This document shows positions 46,197-55,759 of a stretch of 64,000 nucleotides of DNA, in pieces. The stretch comes from Legionella busanensis. GTDB lineage: Bacteria > Pseudomonadota > Gammaproteobacteria > Legionellales > Legionellaceae. The number at the start of each line of letters is the position of its first letter. Positions within the stretch are counted from its first letter, which is position 1. The stretch lies in NCBI RefSeq assembly GCF_900461525.1, contig NZ_UGOD01000001.1, positions 1,581,001-1,645,000 on the forward strand. Direction: 5' to 3'. Made by a program: the position numbers and the translations under genes. Below the pieces are notes generated by a model. It was not told the DNA's origin and did no database searches. It saw nothing but the letters and a program-made list of their open reading frames with translations.

Positions 46197-47018
46197 ATGA
46201 CTAGTCACTCGATGCGTTATTCATGGCAAGTAATGTATGCTTCAGTTTTTGCTTTGGTTATACGTGATATTCAAAAGAAATTTATTAAAACCATCAATAC
46301 AGAACGATCTTTTGGTCTCTTGTGGGTGGTTTTAGAGCCAACTGCTCATATTGCTATATGGATGGTTCTTCGCATATTTTTAGGTGGAAATAGTATGCTT
46401 ACTGTTCTTCCTACTCCTTTATTTATACTACTAGGTGTAATCCCCTTTTTATTGTTTCGTAATATTATAAGCAGTAGTAAAGGTGCTATTAAAGGGAACA
46501 AAGGGTTTTATTTATTTCGGCAAGTTAAGCCTATTGATCCAATTATTGCAAAATTAATTAGCGAATTCATGATTACGGTGTTTATTTTTTTAATTATGTT
46601 GGCAATATTAAGTTGGTTTGGTACAAGTTGCAAAGTTTATAATTTTTCATTTTTACTTTTTAATACAATTATCTACTTAGGTTTTCTTCTAGGTGTTTCA
46701 ATAATCATTGCTATTCTTTGTTTCTTTTTTAATTTTATGATAAGTATTTTAGGAATGATAAATCGTCTTTTCTATATTTTTTGTGGGATTTTTTTTAGCG
46801 CTGATATGTTGCCCAAATCATTTAGAGCAATTATTTTATATAATCCCGTTTTTCAATTTATTGAGCTTGCTAGAGAAAGCTTTAGGGTACCTTTTTCTTA
46901 TATTCCTTATGCTTCATCTGCTTATCTAATTAAGTCATCCGTAATAACGTTATCAATTGGGATAGGATTATACCTAGCATTATATCAAAAAATAATGATT
47001 GAGATTGAACAACGATGA
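46197..47018 (+). CDS. kpsM: ABC-2 type polysaccharide export permease (KpsM/Wzm-like)
   Basis: 273 residues with six hydrophobic helices and the ABC-2 permease pattern. Motifs: VIRDIQKKFIKTINTERSFG at the start, LLWVVLEPTAHIAIW, GVIPFLLFRNII and FCGIFFSADMLP, followed by NPVFQFIELAR. It exports a lipid-linked capsule or O-antigen-type chain across the inner membrane together with the ATPase that overlaps it by 4 bases. The frame is open from TTG 46179, but ATG 46197 with GAG upstream is preferred. First gene of the surface-glycan run. Confidence 0.9.
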   Translation: MTSHSMRYSWQVMYASVFALVIRDIQKKFIKTINTERSFGLLWVVLEPTAHIAIWMVLRIFLGGNSMLTVLPTPLFILLGVIPFLLFRNIISSSKGAIKGNKGFYLFRQVKPIDPIIAKLISEFMITVFIFLIMLAILSWFGTSCKVYNFSFLLFNTIIYLGFLLGVSIIIAILCFFFNFMISILGMINRLFYIFCGIFFSADMLPKSFRAIILYNPVFQFIELARESFRVPFSYIPYASSAYLIKSSVITLSIGIGLYLALYQKIMIEIEQR

Positions 47019-47671
47019 TAGAAGCTATTAATATTAGTAAATATTATAAAGTACAAGGAAAAAAATATACGGTATTTCGTAATTTATCTCTACAAATAAA
47101 GCCGGGCGAAAGAATTGCTTTAATGGGACGAAATGGCGCTGGTAAATCCACTTTATTACGTATTTTATGCGGATTAGAAAAACCAAGTAGTGGACAAATA
47201 AATATTACGAGTAGGTTGTCTTGGCCTGTAGGGGTTGCTGGAGGTTTTATCGGTACCTTAACAGGTAAAGAGAATGTAAAATTCGTTTGTCGACTTCTAA
47301 TGAAAGACAATGAAGAAACTAAGGAGAAAATTCTCTTTGTTCGGGAATTCGCAGAAATTGGTCATTATTTTGAATTACCAGTTCAGACATATAGTTCAGG
47401 AATGCGCTCCCGCTTAGCTTTTGGTCTGTCAATGGCCTTTGATTTTGATTTTTATATAGTTGATGAGGCTTTAGCAGTTGGTGATATTGAATTTAAAAAA
47501 AAATGTAAGGCTGCTTTTTGTCAGAAGTCTCAATCTAAAGGTATAATTATGGTTTCACATAGCATGAGTGATATACGCGAGTTTTGTAGCCAAGGTATCT
47601 TTTTACATAATAATTCGATAACACATAGTAATGATTTAGAAGAGATTTTTAAATTATATAAATCTTCTTAA
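47015..47671 (+). CDS. kpsT: ABC transporter ATPase for polysaccharide export (KpsT-like)
   Basis: 218 residues. Walker A GRNGAGKSTLL, signature YSSGMRSRLAFGLSMA, Walker B FDFYIVDEALAVGD and the H-loop in VSHSM. It is short and lacks the C-terminal carbohydrate-binding domain of Wzt, fitting the KpsT group, in which export does not depend on recognition of a modified chain end. A run of nine A residues at 47495-47503 lies in frame within the Walker B region. Translation-coupled to kpsM. Confidence 0.92.
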   Translation: MIEAINISKYYKVQGKKYTVFRNLSLQIKPGERIALMGRNGAGKSTLLRILCGLEKPSSGQINITSRLSWPVGVAGGFIGTLTGKENVKFVCRLLMKDNEETKEKILFVREFAEIGHYFELPVQTYSSGMRSRLAFGLSMAFDFDFYIVDEALAVGDIEFKKKCKAAFCQKSQSKGIIMVSHSMSDIREFCSQGIFLHNNSITHSNDLEEIFKLYKSS

Positions 47672-47775
47672 TTTAAGGAGCAATTATAATTTAGTAACTA
47701 AATAATTTAATTTCTAACAACTTATGAAAATTAAATTATCTAATTTTTCTTAATAATTTTATAAGGCAAAGGGAT

Positions 47776-48858
47776 GTGAATGTTTTAATTAGGGTTGACT
47801 CATCTAGATTAATGGGGTCAGGTCATGTTTTACGTTGCCTTGTATTGGCTAGCTTATTAAAAAAAGAAGGCTGTAATATATCTTTCTTATGTCGTGATTT
47901 ACCTGGGAATTGTTATAATTTTATCACTGAGCATGGATTTGAGTATCATTTACTTCCTTTCACAGCAAAACAAAAAAATTTGTATTTACAGCATTTACCA
48001 TGTGATGACTATCAACTCTGGCTTGGTGTCAGTGAGGAACAAGATACTTTAGATACTCTTTCTTATCTCAAACATAATGCAACTGATTTTATGGTGGTCG
48101 ATGTTTATGGTTTAAGTATTTTATGGGAAACAAAGATAAAATCTGAAGTCAGTAAATTAATGGTTATAGATGATTTAGCAAATCGTCAACATGATTGTGA
48201 TATCTTACTCGATCATAATTTTTATATAAATTATGATAAACGATATAATCAATTAGTTCCGAAGGAGTGTCTAAAATTATTAGGACCTCGATACGCCTTA
48301 ATTAATCCCCAAATTTATGAACTTAAAAAACAACAGTGTTTACCTTTTAAAATTCAAAGAATTATAATATTTTTAGGTGGCACTGATCTTAAAAACTATA
48401 CGGACATAATTATTGATAGTTTTTTAAAATCTACTTTATCAGAATGCCAGGTTGATATTGTCTTAGGGAAAGCAAATCCCCATGCACGAAATTTAATACA
48501 GAAGTATAGCAATGTAGCTAATTTGAGCTTTCACATACAGCCTTCTTATTACTATAAATTATTACATAAAGCAGATTTATCAATTAACGCAGGAGGAGTC
48601 AGTGCTCTTGAACGTTTATATATAAATCTACCATCACTAATCGTTTGCATGGCTGAAAATCAAAAACAAATTTGTCTCGATTTACACCATTGTAACTTAG
48701 CTTATTATGTAGAAAATATTAATCAAATGACAGAAATATTAAATAATATCAACATGATTATGTCTATTTTAAAAGATAGTACTGACATGTTTCCAGAACT
48801 AAACTTATCTTTTATAAAGGAATTATTTAATGGAATCAACGTACGTTCGTTATGTTAG
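47776..48858 (+). CDS. pseG: UDP-2,4-diacetamido-2,4,6-trideoxy-L-altrose hydrolase, PseG-like
   Basis: 360 residues with the GT-B/MurG-like fold of PseG, which removes UDP to release 2,4-diacetamido-2,4,6-trideoxy-L-altrose in pseudaminic acid synthesis. N-terminal RVDSSRLMGSGHVLRC carries the catalytic His of the GxGH motif. MVVDVYGLSILW, KLMVIDDLANRQHDCDILLD and INAGGVSALERL are also PseG-like. Start GTG 47776 is preceded by AAGGG. Its end overlaps pseH by 29 bases. This enzyme type, rather than a NeuC/LegG epimerase, points to the pseudaminic rather than the legionaminic route. Confidence 0.85.
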   Translation: MNVLIRVDSSRLMGSGHVLRCLVLASLLKKEGCNISFLCRDLPGNCYNFITEHGFEYHLLPFTAKQKNLYLQHLPCDDYQLWLGVSEEQDTLDTLSYLKHNATDFMVVDVYGLSILWETKIKSEVSKLMVIDDLANRQHDCDILLDHNFYINYDKRYNQLVPKECLKLLGPRYALINPQIYELKKQQCLPFKIQRIIIFLGGTDLKNYTDIIIDSFLKSTLSECQVDIVLGKANPHARNLIQKYSNVANLSFHIQPSYYYKLLHKADLSINAGGVSALERLYINLPSLIVCMAENQKQICLDLHHCNLAYYVENINQMTEILNNINMIMSILKDSTDMFPELNLSFIKELFNGINVRSLC

Positions 48859-49324
48859 ATCTATTAATCTACCAATTTATGAATTTAAAAATAAATTTAT
48901 TCAGATACGCAGATTTACAATGGAAGATGCAGAAATAGTACTTAAATGGCGTAATCATACAACAGTTAGATCGCAGTTTATCGACACTACATTTATTCCA
49001 TTAGATGAGCATAAAAAATGGTGCCAAAAAAAGCTAGAAGATAATCTTACTTTATTACTCATCGGTGAAGATTTAAATCAACAAGCAATTGGTACTATAC
49101 GATATGATGTTGTAGAGAGAGAAGCAAATATTAGTATATATATCGATCCTGATTTAACAGGTAAAGGTTATGGAGAAGCTATTTTATTACAGTCAATAAA
49201 ATATGTTCAGCCATTAAATATATTTGACAATATGATTGCTCAAGTAAAATCTACAAATATTGCTTCTAGACGGTTATTTGAAAAGTGTAATTTTTTACTA
49301 ACACAGGAAACAGTAAAAATATGA
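48830..49324 (+). CDS. pseH: GNAT acetyltransferase, PseH-like
   Basis: 164 residues with an acetyl-CoA fold. RRFTMEDAEIVLKWRNHTTVRSQ is cut down here to its core KWRNHTTVR, a hallmark of PseH-type N-acetyltransferases; then SIYIDPDLTGKGYGEAIL with the Q/RxxGxG-type CoA loop, and NIASRRLFEKCNF. In the pathway it acetylates UDP-4-amino-4,6-dideoxy-N-acetyl-L-altrosamine before PseG acts. It overlaps both neighbours, and AAAGGAAT precedes the ATG. A different acyl donor cannot be excluded. Confidence 0.82.
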   Translation: MESTYVRYVRSINLPIYEFKNKFIQIRRFTMEDAEIVLKWRNHTTVRSQFIDTTFIPLDEHKKWCQKKLEDNLTLLLIGEDLNQQAIGTIRYDVVEREANISIYIDPDLTGKGYGEAILLQSIKYVQPLNIFDNMIAQVKSTNIASRRLFEKCNFLLTQETVKI

Positions 49325-50241
49325 AGAAAATTTTATTTACTGGTGGTGGTGGAGCTGGGACAGAAGCATTATGGCGATTTTTATCTCAAAAATATGATCT
49401 TTTTTTTGCGGATGCTTCTTTAGACTCAATTGATAATAGGATTTCTAACGAGCGTAAATTATCTTTACCTATGGCGCATGATAAAAATTTCATTAGTGAA
49501 GTACAAAAATTAATAACAAACAATAAAATAAATATTTTAGTGCCTGGAGTGGATGAGGAGCTTATTCCGCTTGCTAAAAATAGAGGCATGATTACGTCTA
49601 AAATATTTGCACCGTCTATGGAATTTATTCAATTAATGTTGGATAAGCTTGAATGTTTTATTGTTATGAATAAACACGGCCTACCGGTTCCAAAAACAGT
49701 TCCTTTGGCAGATGTATCTGAACTTAAGTTTCCATTAATTGTTAAGCCTAGAACTGGAAGAGGCTCTCGAGGAGTATGTTTAGTCCAATCAATTAGTGAG
49801 ATTGAAGCTTACAAGGTTCTTTATAAAACGGATCTAAAACATTTAATTGCACAAGAATTTATTAGTGGTGATGAATATACGGTAATGGTCGCGGGTGATG
49901 ATAATGGTAACTTGAAAGCAATTGTTCCTGTTAAAGTCAAGCAAAAAAAAGGTATAACTATTCAAGCCCATATTGAATTAAATCAGTTAATTTTAAACTA
50001 TGTACATCAATTTCATAAGATATTTAGACCAAGCTGTATATACAATATTCAGTGTATATTAACACCAGATAATATCGTTTTACCTTTTGAAATAAATCCG
50101 CGAATATCAACTACCTTTTGTCTAAGTATAGCTTCTGGTTTTGATCCCTTTAGCAGTGAACAAGAAAAGAAAACTTTGTTTTTACCTGAAGCTAAATTAT
50201 TTTTAAAGAGAAATTGGACTAATTGTATTTTTAGTGAATAA
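49321..50241 (+). CDS. ATP-grasp carboxylate-amine ligase-like protein
   Basis: 306 residues. N-terminal pre-ATP-grasp Rossmann domain (ILFTGGGGAGTEALWRFL), then the ATP-grasp core: FPLIVKPRTGRGSRGVCLV (nucleotide-binding Lys and Gly loop), AQEFISGDEYTVMV and the metal-binding FEINPRISTT. It resembles CarB-like ligases found in nonulosonate and flagellin-glycan clusters. Inference: it attaches an amino acid or other acid to a sugar amine, making a non-acetyl N-substituent. Overlaps pseH by 4 bases. The pathway step and substrate are unknown. Confidence 0.8.
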   Translation: MKKILFTGGGGAGTEALWRFLSQKYDLFFADASLDSIDNRISNERKLSLPMAHDKNFISEVQKLITNNKINILVPGVDEELIPLAKNRGMITSKIFAPSMEFIQLMLDKLECFIVMNKHGLPVPKTVPLADVSELKFPLIVKPRTGRGSRGVCLVQSISEIEAYKVLYKTDLKHLIAQEFISGDEYTVMVAGDDNGNLKAIVPVKVKQKKGITIQAHIELNQLILNYVHQFHKIFRPSCIYNIQCILTPDNIVLPFEINPRISTTFCLSIASGFDPFSSEQEKKTLFLPEAKLFLKRNWTNCIFSE

Positions 50242-50254
50242 AAGGATATCAAAC

Positions 50255-51289
50255 ATGGAATTTGCAATAGCTCATAAAAAAGTAGGGATAAATCATCCTA
50301 CTTTTATAATTGCGGAAATAGGTTCTAATCATAATCAAGATTTTAAGCTTGCTTTACAGCATATTGATGCAGCGGCAGAAGCTGGCGTAGATGCAGTTAA
50401 GTTTCAGACTTTTAAAGCAAATACCCATGTATCAAAATACGCAGTAATGCCTAATTACTTGCAGGGCTATTCGAGTATTTATGATCTTATTAAAACGTTA
50501 GAGCTTAATCGTGATTGGCAAAGACCGCTTATGGAGTATGCCACAGAAAAGGGGATGATTTTTTTCTCTTCAGCCTGTGATTACGACGCTGTAGATAGTT
50601 TAAACGAGATAAATGTACCTGCTCATAAAGTTGCTTCGTTTGACTTACCTGATCTTGATCTAATTCGGTATATTGCAAAAAGTGGCAAGCCAATTATCTT
50701 GTCAACAGGTTTAGCAAATTGGATGGATATTCAAAGAGCAGTAGAGGTTTGTCTTGAGGAAGACAATAGTCAAATCGCCTTGCTACAATGTACATCGCTT
50801 TATCCAGCACCTGCCCACCTTTCTAATCTCAAAGCTATGATAAGCATGCGAAATATTTTTAATGTGGTGACAGGATATTCGGATCATACTCTTGGAGATA
50901 CAATACCGACTGCAGCTGTTGCAATGGGTGCAGCAATTATTGAAAAGCACTTTACTTTGGATCGCACCTTACCAGGCCCTGATCACGGTTTTGCTATAGA
51001 GCCAGCTGAATTAAAAGAAATGGTAACCAAAATTAGAACAATTGAATTGGCTATTGGTAACGGAATCAAAAATGGACCTCGTGAAGAGGAAAAAGATATG
51101 TATAGTAAAGTTCGAAGATCATTACATGCTAAACAAGATATTAAACAAGGACAGATTATTACTGAAGCAGATATTGTATGTAAAAGGCCTGGGTTTGGGA
51201 TTCAGCCATATCAAAAAGGAGAAGTAATAGGAAAGATAGCAAAAGTTAATATTAAAGCTGATCAATGGATAGAATGGGCAATGATATAA
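50255..51289 (+). CDS. pseI: Pseudaminic acid synthase (NeuB/PseI family)
   Basis: 344 residues. Condenses PEP with the six-carbon trideoxy sugar to a nonulosonic acid. NeuB-family residues are intact: AEIGSNHNQ, VKFQTFKA, HKVASFDLPD, LLQCTSLYPAP, GYSDHTLGD and IEKHFTLDRTLPGPDHGFA. A C-terminal SAF (antifreeze-like) domain includes KVRRSLHA and VCKRPGFGI. ATG 50255 with AAGGA is preferred over an upstream in-frame start at 50234. The PseI name comes from the neighbouring PseG/H/B/C genes; the protein alone could also be LegI. Confidence 0.88.
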   Translation: MEFAIAHKKVGINHPTFIIAEIGSNHNQDFKLALQHIDAAAEAGVDAVKFQTFKANTHVSKYAVMPNYLQGYSSIYDLIKTLELNRDWQRPLMEYATEKGMIFFSSACDYDAVDSLNEINVPAHKVASFDLPDLDLIRYIAKSGKPIILSTGLANWMDIQRAVEVCLEEDNSQIALLQCTSLYPAPAHLSNLKAMISMRNIFNVVTGYSDHTLGDTIPTAAVAMGAAIIEKHFTLDRTLPGPDHGFAIEPAELKEMVTKIRTIELAIGNGIKNGPREEEKDMYSKVRRSLHAKQDIKQGQIITEADIVCKRPGFGIQPYQKGEVIGKIAKVNIKADQWIEWAMI

Positions 51290-52128
51290 TGCAAACAGTG
51301 TTAATTACGGGAGCCCATGGATATTTAGGACACCATTTGGTTACAAAATTTAAGCAAAATAATGTTCAAGTTATTGAAGTTTTACGAACTCCGGATGGCA
51401 ATAAACTTGGATGCGATTTAACGGATAAATCATCTGTTTTACGCACTTTTAGTAAACTAAAACCTGATATTATCATACATTGTGCTGCTTTTGTTCCAAA
51501 GTCTTTGAGTGAATATAATAATACTCGTCTCTCACTACTTAACTCAGAGATGCTTAAAAATATTTTAAATGCTTCTAACTGTCCAATTATATATATTTCG
51601 TCTATGACAGTGTATGGACCCTCTACTAATATATTAAGAAAAGAAAGTGATGCAGGAAAACCTCAATCAGAGTATGGTAAAAGTAAATATCTAGGAGAAT
51701 GTATACTAAAGGAAAGCAAAAGAGATTCAATTGCCATACGAATACCTGGATTATTTGGGGGCAATCGTACTGATGGACTAATCGCTAATTTACTAAAATC
51801 TTTAATGCAAGGTAAACCACCTAATTTGCCGCAGAGTCCGTTACTTTGGGCTGGCATCGATATAGAGGATGCAGCGGACGGGATTTTTCAATTATCTAAA
51901 ATTAATTTTTGTGGGTATAATGCTATTAATTTAGGTTATAACGATATTTATTCTATTAATAAACTCCTCAGTATTTTATCAGAATTCTTTTCTATAAAAT
52001 TAGATTATAATATACAGCACCCTTCCTTTGCTTTTGACTTATCTTATTTGTACTCACTTTCTATTTATCCACACTCTAATTTACGAACATCTCTACTTAA
52101 ATTGAAAACTAATTATGGATTTATATAA
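51289..52128 (+). CDS. NAD-dependent epimerase/dehydratase (extended SDR)
   Basis: 279 residues. Rossmann TGAHGYLGHHLV at the start, IIHCAAFVPKSL, the catalytic Ser region YISSMTVYGPS and Tyr-Lys in SEYGKSKYLGE. LFGGNRTDGLIANLL and WAGIDIEDAADGIF complete the SDR pattern. It reduces, dehydrates or epimerises a nucleotide sugar; the substrate is unknown. It starts on the A of the pseI TAA (TAATG), so it is coupled. An in-frame start 24 bases earlier has no better ribosome site. Confidence 0.85.
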   Translation: MQTVLITGAHGYLGHHLVTKFKQNNVQVIEVLRTPDGNKLGCDLTDKSSVLRTFSKLKPDIIIHCAAFVPKSLSEYNNTRLSLLNSEMLKNILNASNCPIIYISSMTVYGPSTNILRKESDAGKPQSEYGKSKYLGECILKESKRDSIAIRIPGLFGGNRTDGLIANLLKSLMQGKPPNLPQSPLLWAGIDIEDAADGIFQLSKINFCGYNAINLGYNDIYSINKLLSILSEFFSIKLDYNIQHPSFAFDLSYLYSLSIYPHSNLRTSLLKLKTNYGFI

Positions 52129-52897
52129 ACTAAACTTTTTTGAAAAAAAATTAATGTTAATTGGTGATATGATTGAATCATGGCGTAATGATCAAACTGC
52201 TAAAAATATTATAGAACCTACAGAATTTAAAACCCAAGCTGATTTAAAAGCTCACGAATTATTATCTGAGCTTATTCAAACAATTTTTCCAAACACTATA
52301 ATTATTTCAGAAGAAGATTATACTCACGATTTTAGACCAACTAATTATTGGTTAATTGATCCTATTGATGGAACTGCAAGTTGGTATAATGGTTTTGATG
52401 GTTTTGTAATACAGGCGGCATTTATTGAAAATAATATACCACTTTACGGTGCCGTTTACGCTCCAGTTTTAAAAAAATTATGGACAGCAAGGAGAAATCA
52501 GGGAGCTTGGCTTAATAACTGTAAATTACCGAAGCTTATTGCAAATGAAAGGATAAATTTAATTGATAATTATCCTGAGCCTAAAAATATTGCTGGCAAA
52601 ATTTTTAATAAAATTCCTATAACTCAATATATTGAGTGCGGATCACTGGGATTGAAGTCTTGTTTAGTTGCTGATGGTACGGCTGATTTATTTGTTAAAG
52701 ATGTAGTCATTAGAGATTGGGATTTGGCGCCAGCGGCTGTAATAATTAATGAAGTAGGTGGAGTATTGACTGATTTAACAGGAGAAATTATTTCTTTTAC
52801 TGGATCATTCCAAAAAAATAAGGGTTTAATTGTTGCCCGAGATAAGTACTTACTCAAATCTATTGTAAAATTGACAGAGAATCAAACTGTTAAATAA
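52115..52897 (+). CDS. Inositol monophosphatase/CysQ-family phosphatase
   Basis: 260 residues with FIG-superfamily Mg-binding motifs: the Glu pair in IISEEDY, WLIDPIDGTASWYNG and IRDWDLAPAAVI. It removes a phosphate from a small sugar phosphate or from PAP. In this locus it may dephosphorylate a nonulosonate or glycan intermediate; that role is inference, since PseI products are not phosphorylated. Overlaps the SDR gene by 14 bases. A tract of eight A residues lies near the start (52143-52150). Confidence 0.82.
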   Translation: MDLYKLNFFEKKLMLIGDMIESWRNDQTAKNIIEPTEFKTQADLKAHELLSELIQTIFPNTIIISEEDYTHDFRPTNYWLIDPIDGTASWYNGFDGFVIQAAFIENNIPLYGAVYAPVLKKLWTARRNQGAWLNNCKLPKLIANERINLIDNYPEPKNIAGKIFNKIPITQYIECGSLGLKSCLVADGTADLFVKDVVIRDWDLAPAAVIINEVGGVLTDLTGEIISFTGSFQKNKGLIVARDKYLLKSIVKLTENQTVK

Positions 52898-52967
52898 AGT
52901 GCTTGCATTGTTTATACTGCCTCGATAATATGCATTTGATTTAATATTCAGGGATTGATTTTTAATT

Positions 52968-53654
52968 ATGAATAATAGGGTTTTAGTTATTGCTGCACAT
53001 CCTGATGACGAATTGTTAGGTTGTGGTGGTACAGTTGCAAAACATGTCTTACAAAGTGATATAGTTTCAACTCATATTATTGCCGAAGGTTTCACTAGTC
53101 GTAACTCTTCTAACTCTTCTAATTCTTCACTAGCATTGTTACATCAAGAGGCTATTCAAGCTAATCATATTATTGGTGTAACTGATGTCCATATTCATCA
53201 ATTTCCTGATAACAAATTAGACACTATATCTAGACTAGAGCTTATTAAAGTTATTGAAGCGATTATCGATAATACTCAACCTGATATAATTTATACTCAT
53301 CATATCGGTGATGTAAATATTGATCACCGCCGTATTCATGAGGCTGTTATTACAGCAACGAGGCCTATGCCACATAGTTTAAAGCCCACCCTATTATTTT
53401 TTGAAACACAATCAAGTACCGAATGGCAGCCAATAGGGTCTGCACCGCCATTTATCCCTAACTGGTTTGTTGATATTAGCGAAACGCTTGAGCTAAAAAT
53501 GAGGGCTTTAAGTACTTATGAAAGTGAAATGAGACCTTGGCCGCATGCTCGTTCTTTGCAAGGTGTAGAATATTTAGCGCGCTGGCGTGGTTGTAGTGCT
53601 GGTATAAATGCTGCAGAGGCATTTTTATTAGGAAGAAAAATTTTATCTATTTAG
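52968..53654 (+). CDS. PIG-L/LmbE-family N-deacetylase
   Basis: 228 residues. The zinc site is visible as AAHPDDELLGCGG (His, Asp-Asp) near residue 10 and YTHHIGDVNIDHRR further on. The family removes N-acetyl groups from GlcNAc-type sugars. Beside an ATP-grasp ligase it suggests replacing an acetyl by another acyl group on a nonulosonate or its glycan (inference). The protein carries a short in-frame NSS triplet repeat near residue 50 encoded by a 9-base tandem repeat at 53102-53128. The 70-base gap upstream may hold a promoter, but none is clear. Confidence 0.87.
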   Translation: MNNRVLVIAAHPDDELLGCGGTVAKHVLQSDIVSTHIIAEGFTSRNSSNSSNSSLALLHQEAIQANHIIGVTDVHIHQFPDNKLDTISRLELIKVIEAIIDNTQPDIIYTHHIGDVNIDHRRIHEAVITATRPMPHSLKPTLLFFETQSSTEWQPIGSAPPFIPNWFVDISETLELKMRALSTYESEMRPWPHARSLQGVEYLARWRGCSAGINAAEAFLLGRKILSI

Positions 53655-53687
53655 ATATAAATTATTTAAAAGGGAGCCTCTATAATA

Positions 53688-54377
53688 ATGAATCAAAATA
53701 AACCATTTTTTATTGCTCTAGCGACAGATTCTTTAAGTATGCCAAGGCCATGGAATCAAAAAAATATTAATTTAAATCCCGAGTTAGCTACAACTATGTT
53801 TGATACTTATCCATATAAGTTAAAAAAACTAATTATGAAGCGATTTCCAAGTTTGGATTTAGAGTTAAATAATTATGCTACTAGAGCAGGCGGGATTGGT
53901 ACTATTAATACAAGGATTAGAGATATTGTTTCATGGTTAGCAGCAGATATTGGTATTTTACACTTTGGAATAACTGACTGTTGGCTTAGAGGCGATAATC
54001 AAATTCCAAATGTTTCCTTAGAAGATTTTAGTATTCTTTTTGAAAAAATAATGGAACTTAAGGTGCAATTAAATTCATCAATGCCGTTATTTATCATAGG
54101 TATAACTCCTACTAATCAGCATATGCTTTCAAAAGCGCCTAGACAAAATGAAGTAATTAAAGAATATTGCAAGATAATGAAGTCGTATATAGTTGAAAAT
54201 TGTTTTTATATAGATATGCAAGAGCAATTTGAAAAGCATGGGGAAACAATTTTGCATCCAGATGGACATCATTTAAGTAATACTGGACATAATGTATTAG
54301 CAAACCTTCTAAGTAAGCAAATAGAAGACTATATAAAAATTTATTTAGCTAACTTGCATGAGACTTTTGTAAATTGA
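53688..54377 (+). CDS. SGNH/GDSL-like hydrolase
   Basis: 229 residues. Block I resembles TDSLSMPRPW (Ser nucleophile in a TDS variant of GDS), and block III HFGITDC replaces the usual GxND. Block V is HPDGHHLSNTGHN, with the catalytic Asp-x-x-His spacing. It probably removes or adds an O-acyl group on the surface glycan. AAGGGAG precedes the ATG. The N-terminal half is atypical of characterised SGNH enzymes, so the activity is tentative. Confidence 0.68.
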   Translation: MNQNKPFFIALATDSLSMPRPWNQKNINLNPELATTMFDTYPYKLKKLIMKRFPSLDLELNNYATRAGGIGTINTRIRDIVSWLAADIGILHFGITDCWLRGDNQIPNVSLEDFSILFEKIMELKVQLNSSMPLFIIGITPTNQHMLSKAPRQNEVIKEYCKIMKSYIVENCFYIDMQEQFEKHGETILHPDGHHLSNTGHNVLANLLSKQIEDYIKIYLANLHETFVN

Positions 54378-54469
54378 CTTTAATTTAGCAAGGAACAAAG
54401 GTCATTTTATTAAGATAAAATACGGAATATTGTTAATAGAATTCTTAAAAAAAATTAATTTATAAATAG

Positions 54470-55558
<1,089 letters not shown>

Positions 55559-55759
55559 TTTTAAATTAGCGACCTACAGATATGTAAAGCTAAAAGTAAC
55601 TTGATTTTTGGAAGTTCAATCTGTTTCTTTGGAGTTCACGAACTTTTAATGCAAAAATTTAAAAGATAATACTTCTTTGAAGAGCTATTAAATATTAAAT
55701 TGCACTTTAAACATCAAATGAACTTGAGATAATATAATCTTGAATAAGCGAGTTAAATT

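Noticed and set aside
50255..51289. Calling the synthase legionaminic (LegI) rather than pseudaminic
   Set aside because: NeuB-family sequence alone does not decide. PseG-type hydrolase, PseH-type GNAT, PseB and PseC neighbours favour the pseudaminic route, and no LegG/NeuC-type epimerase is present.
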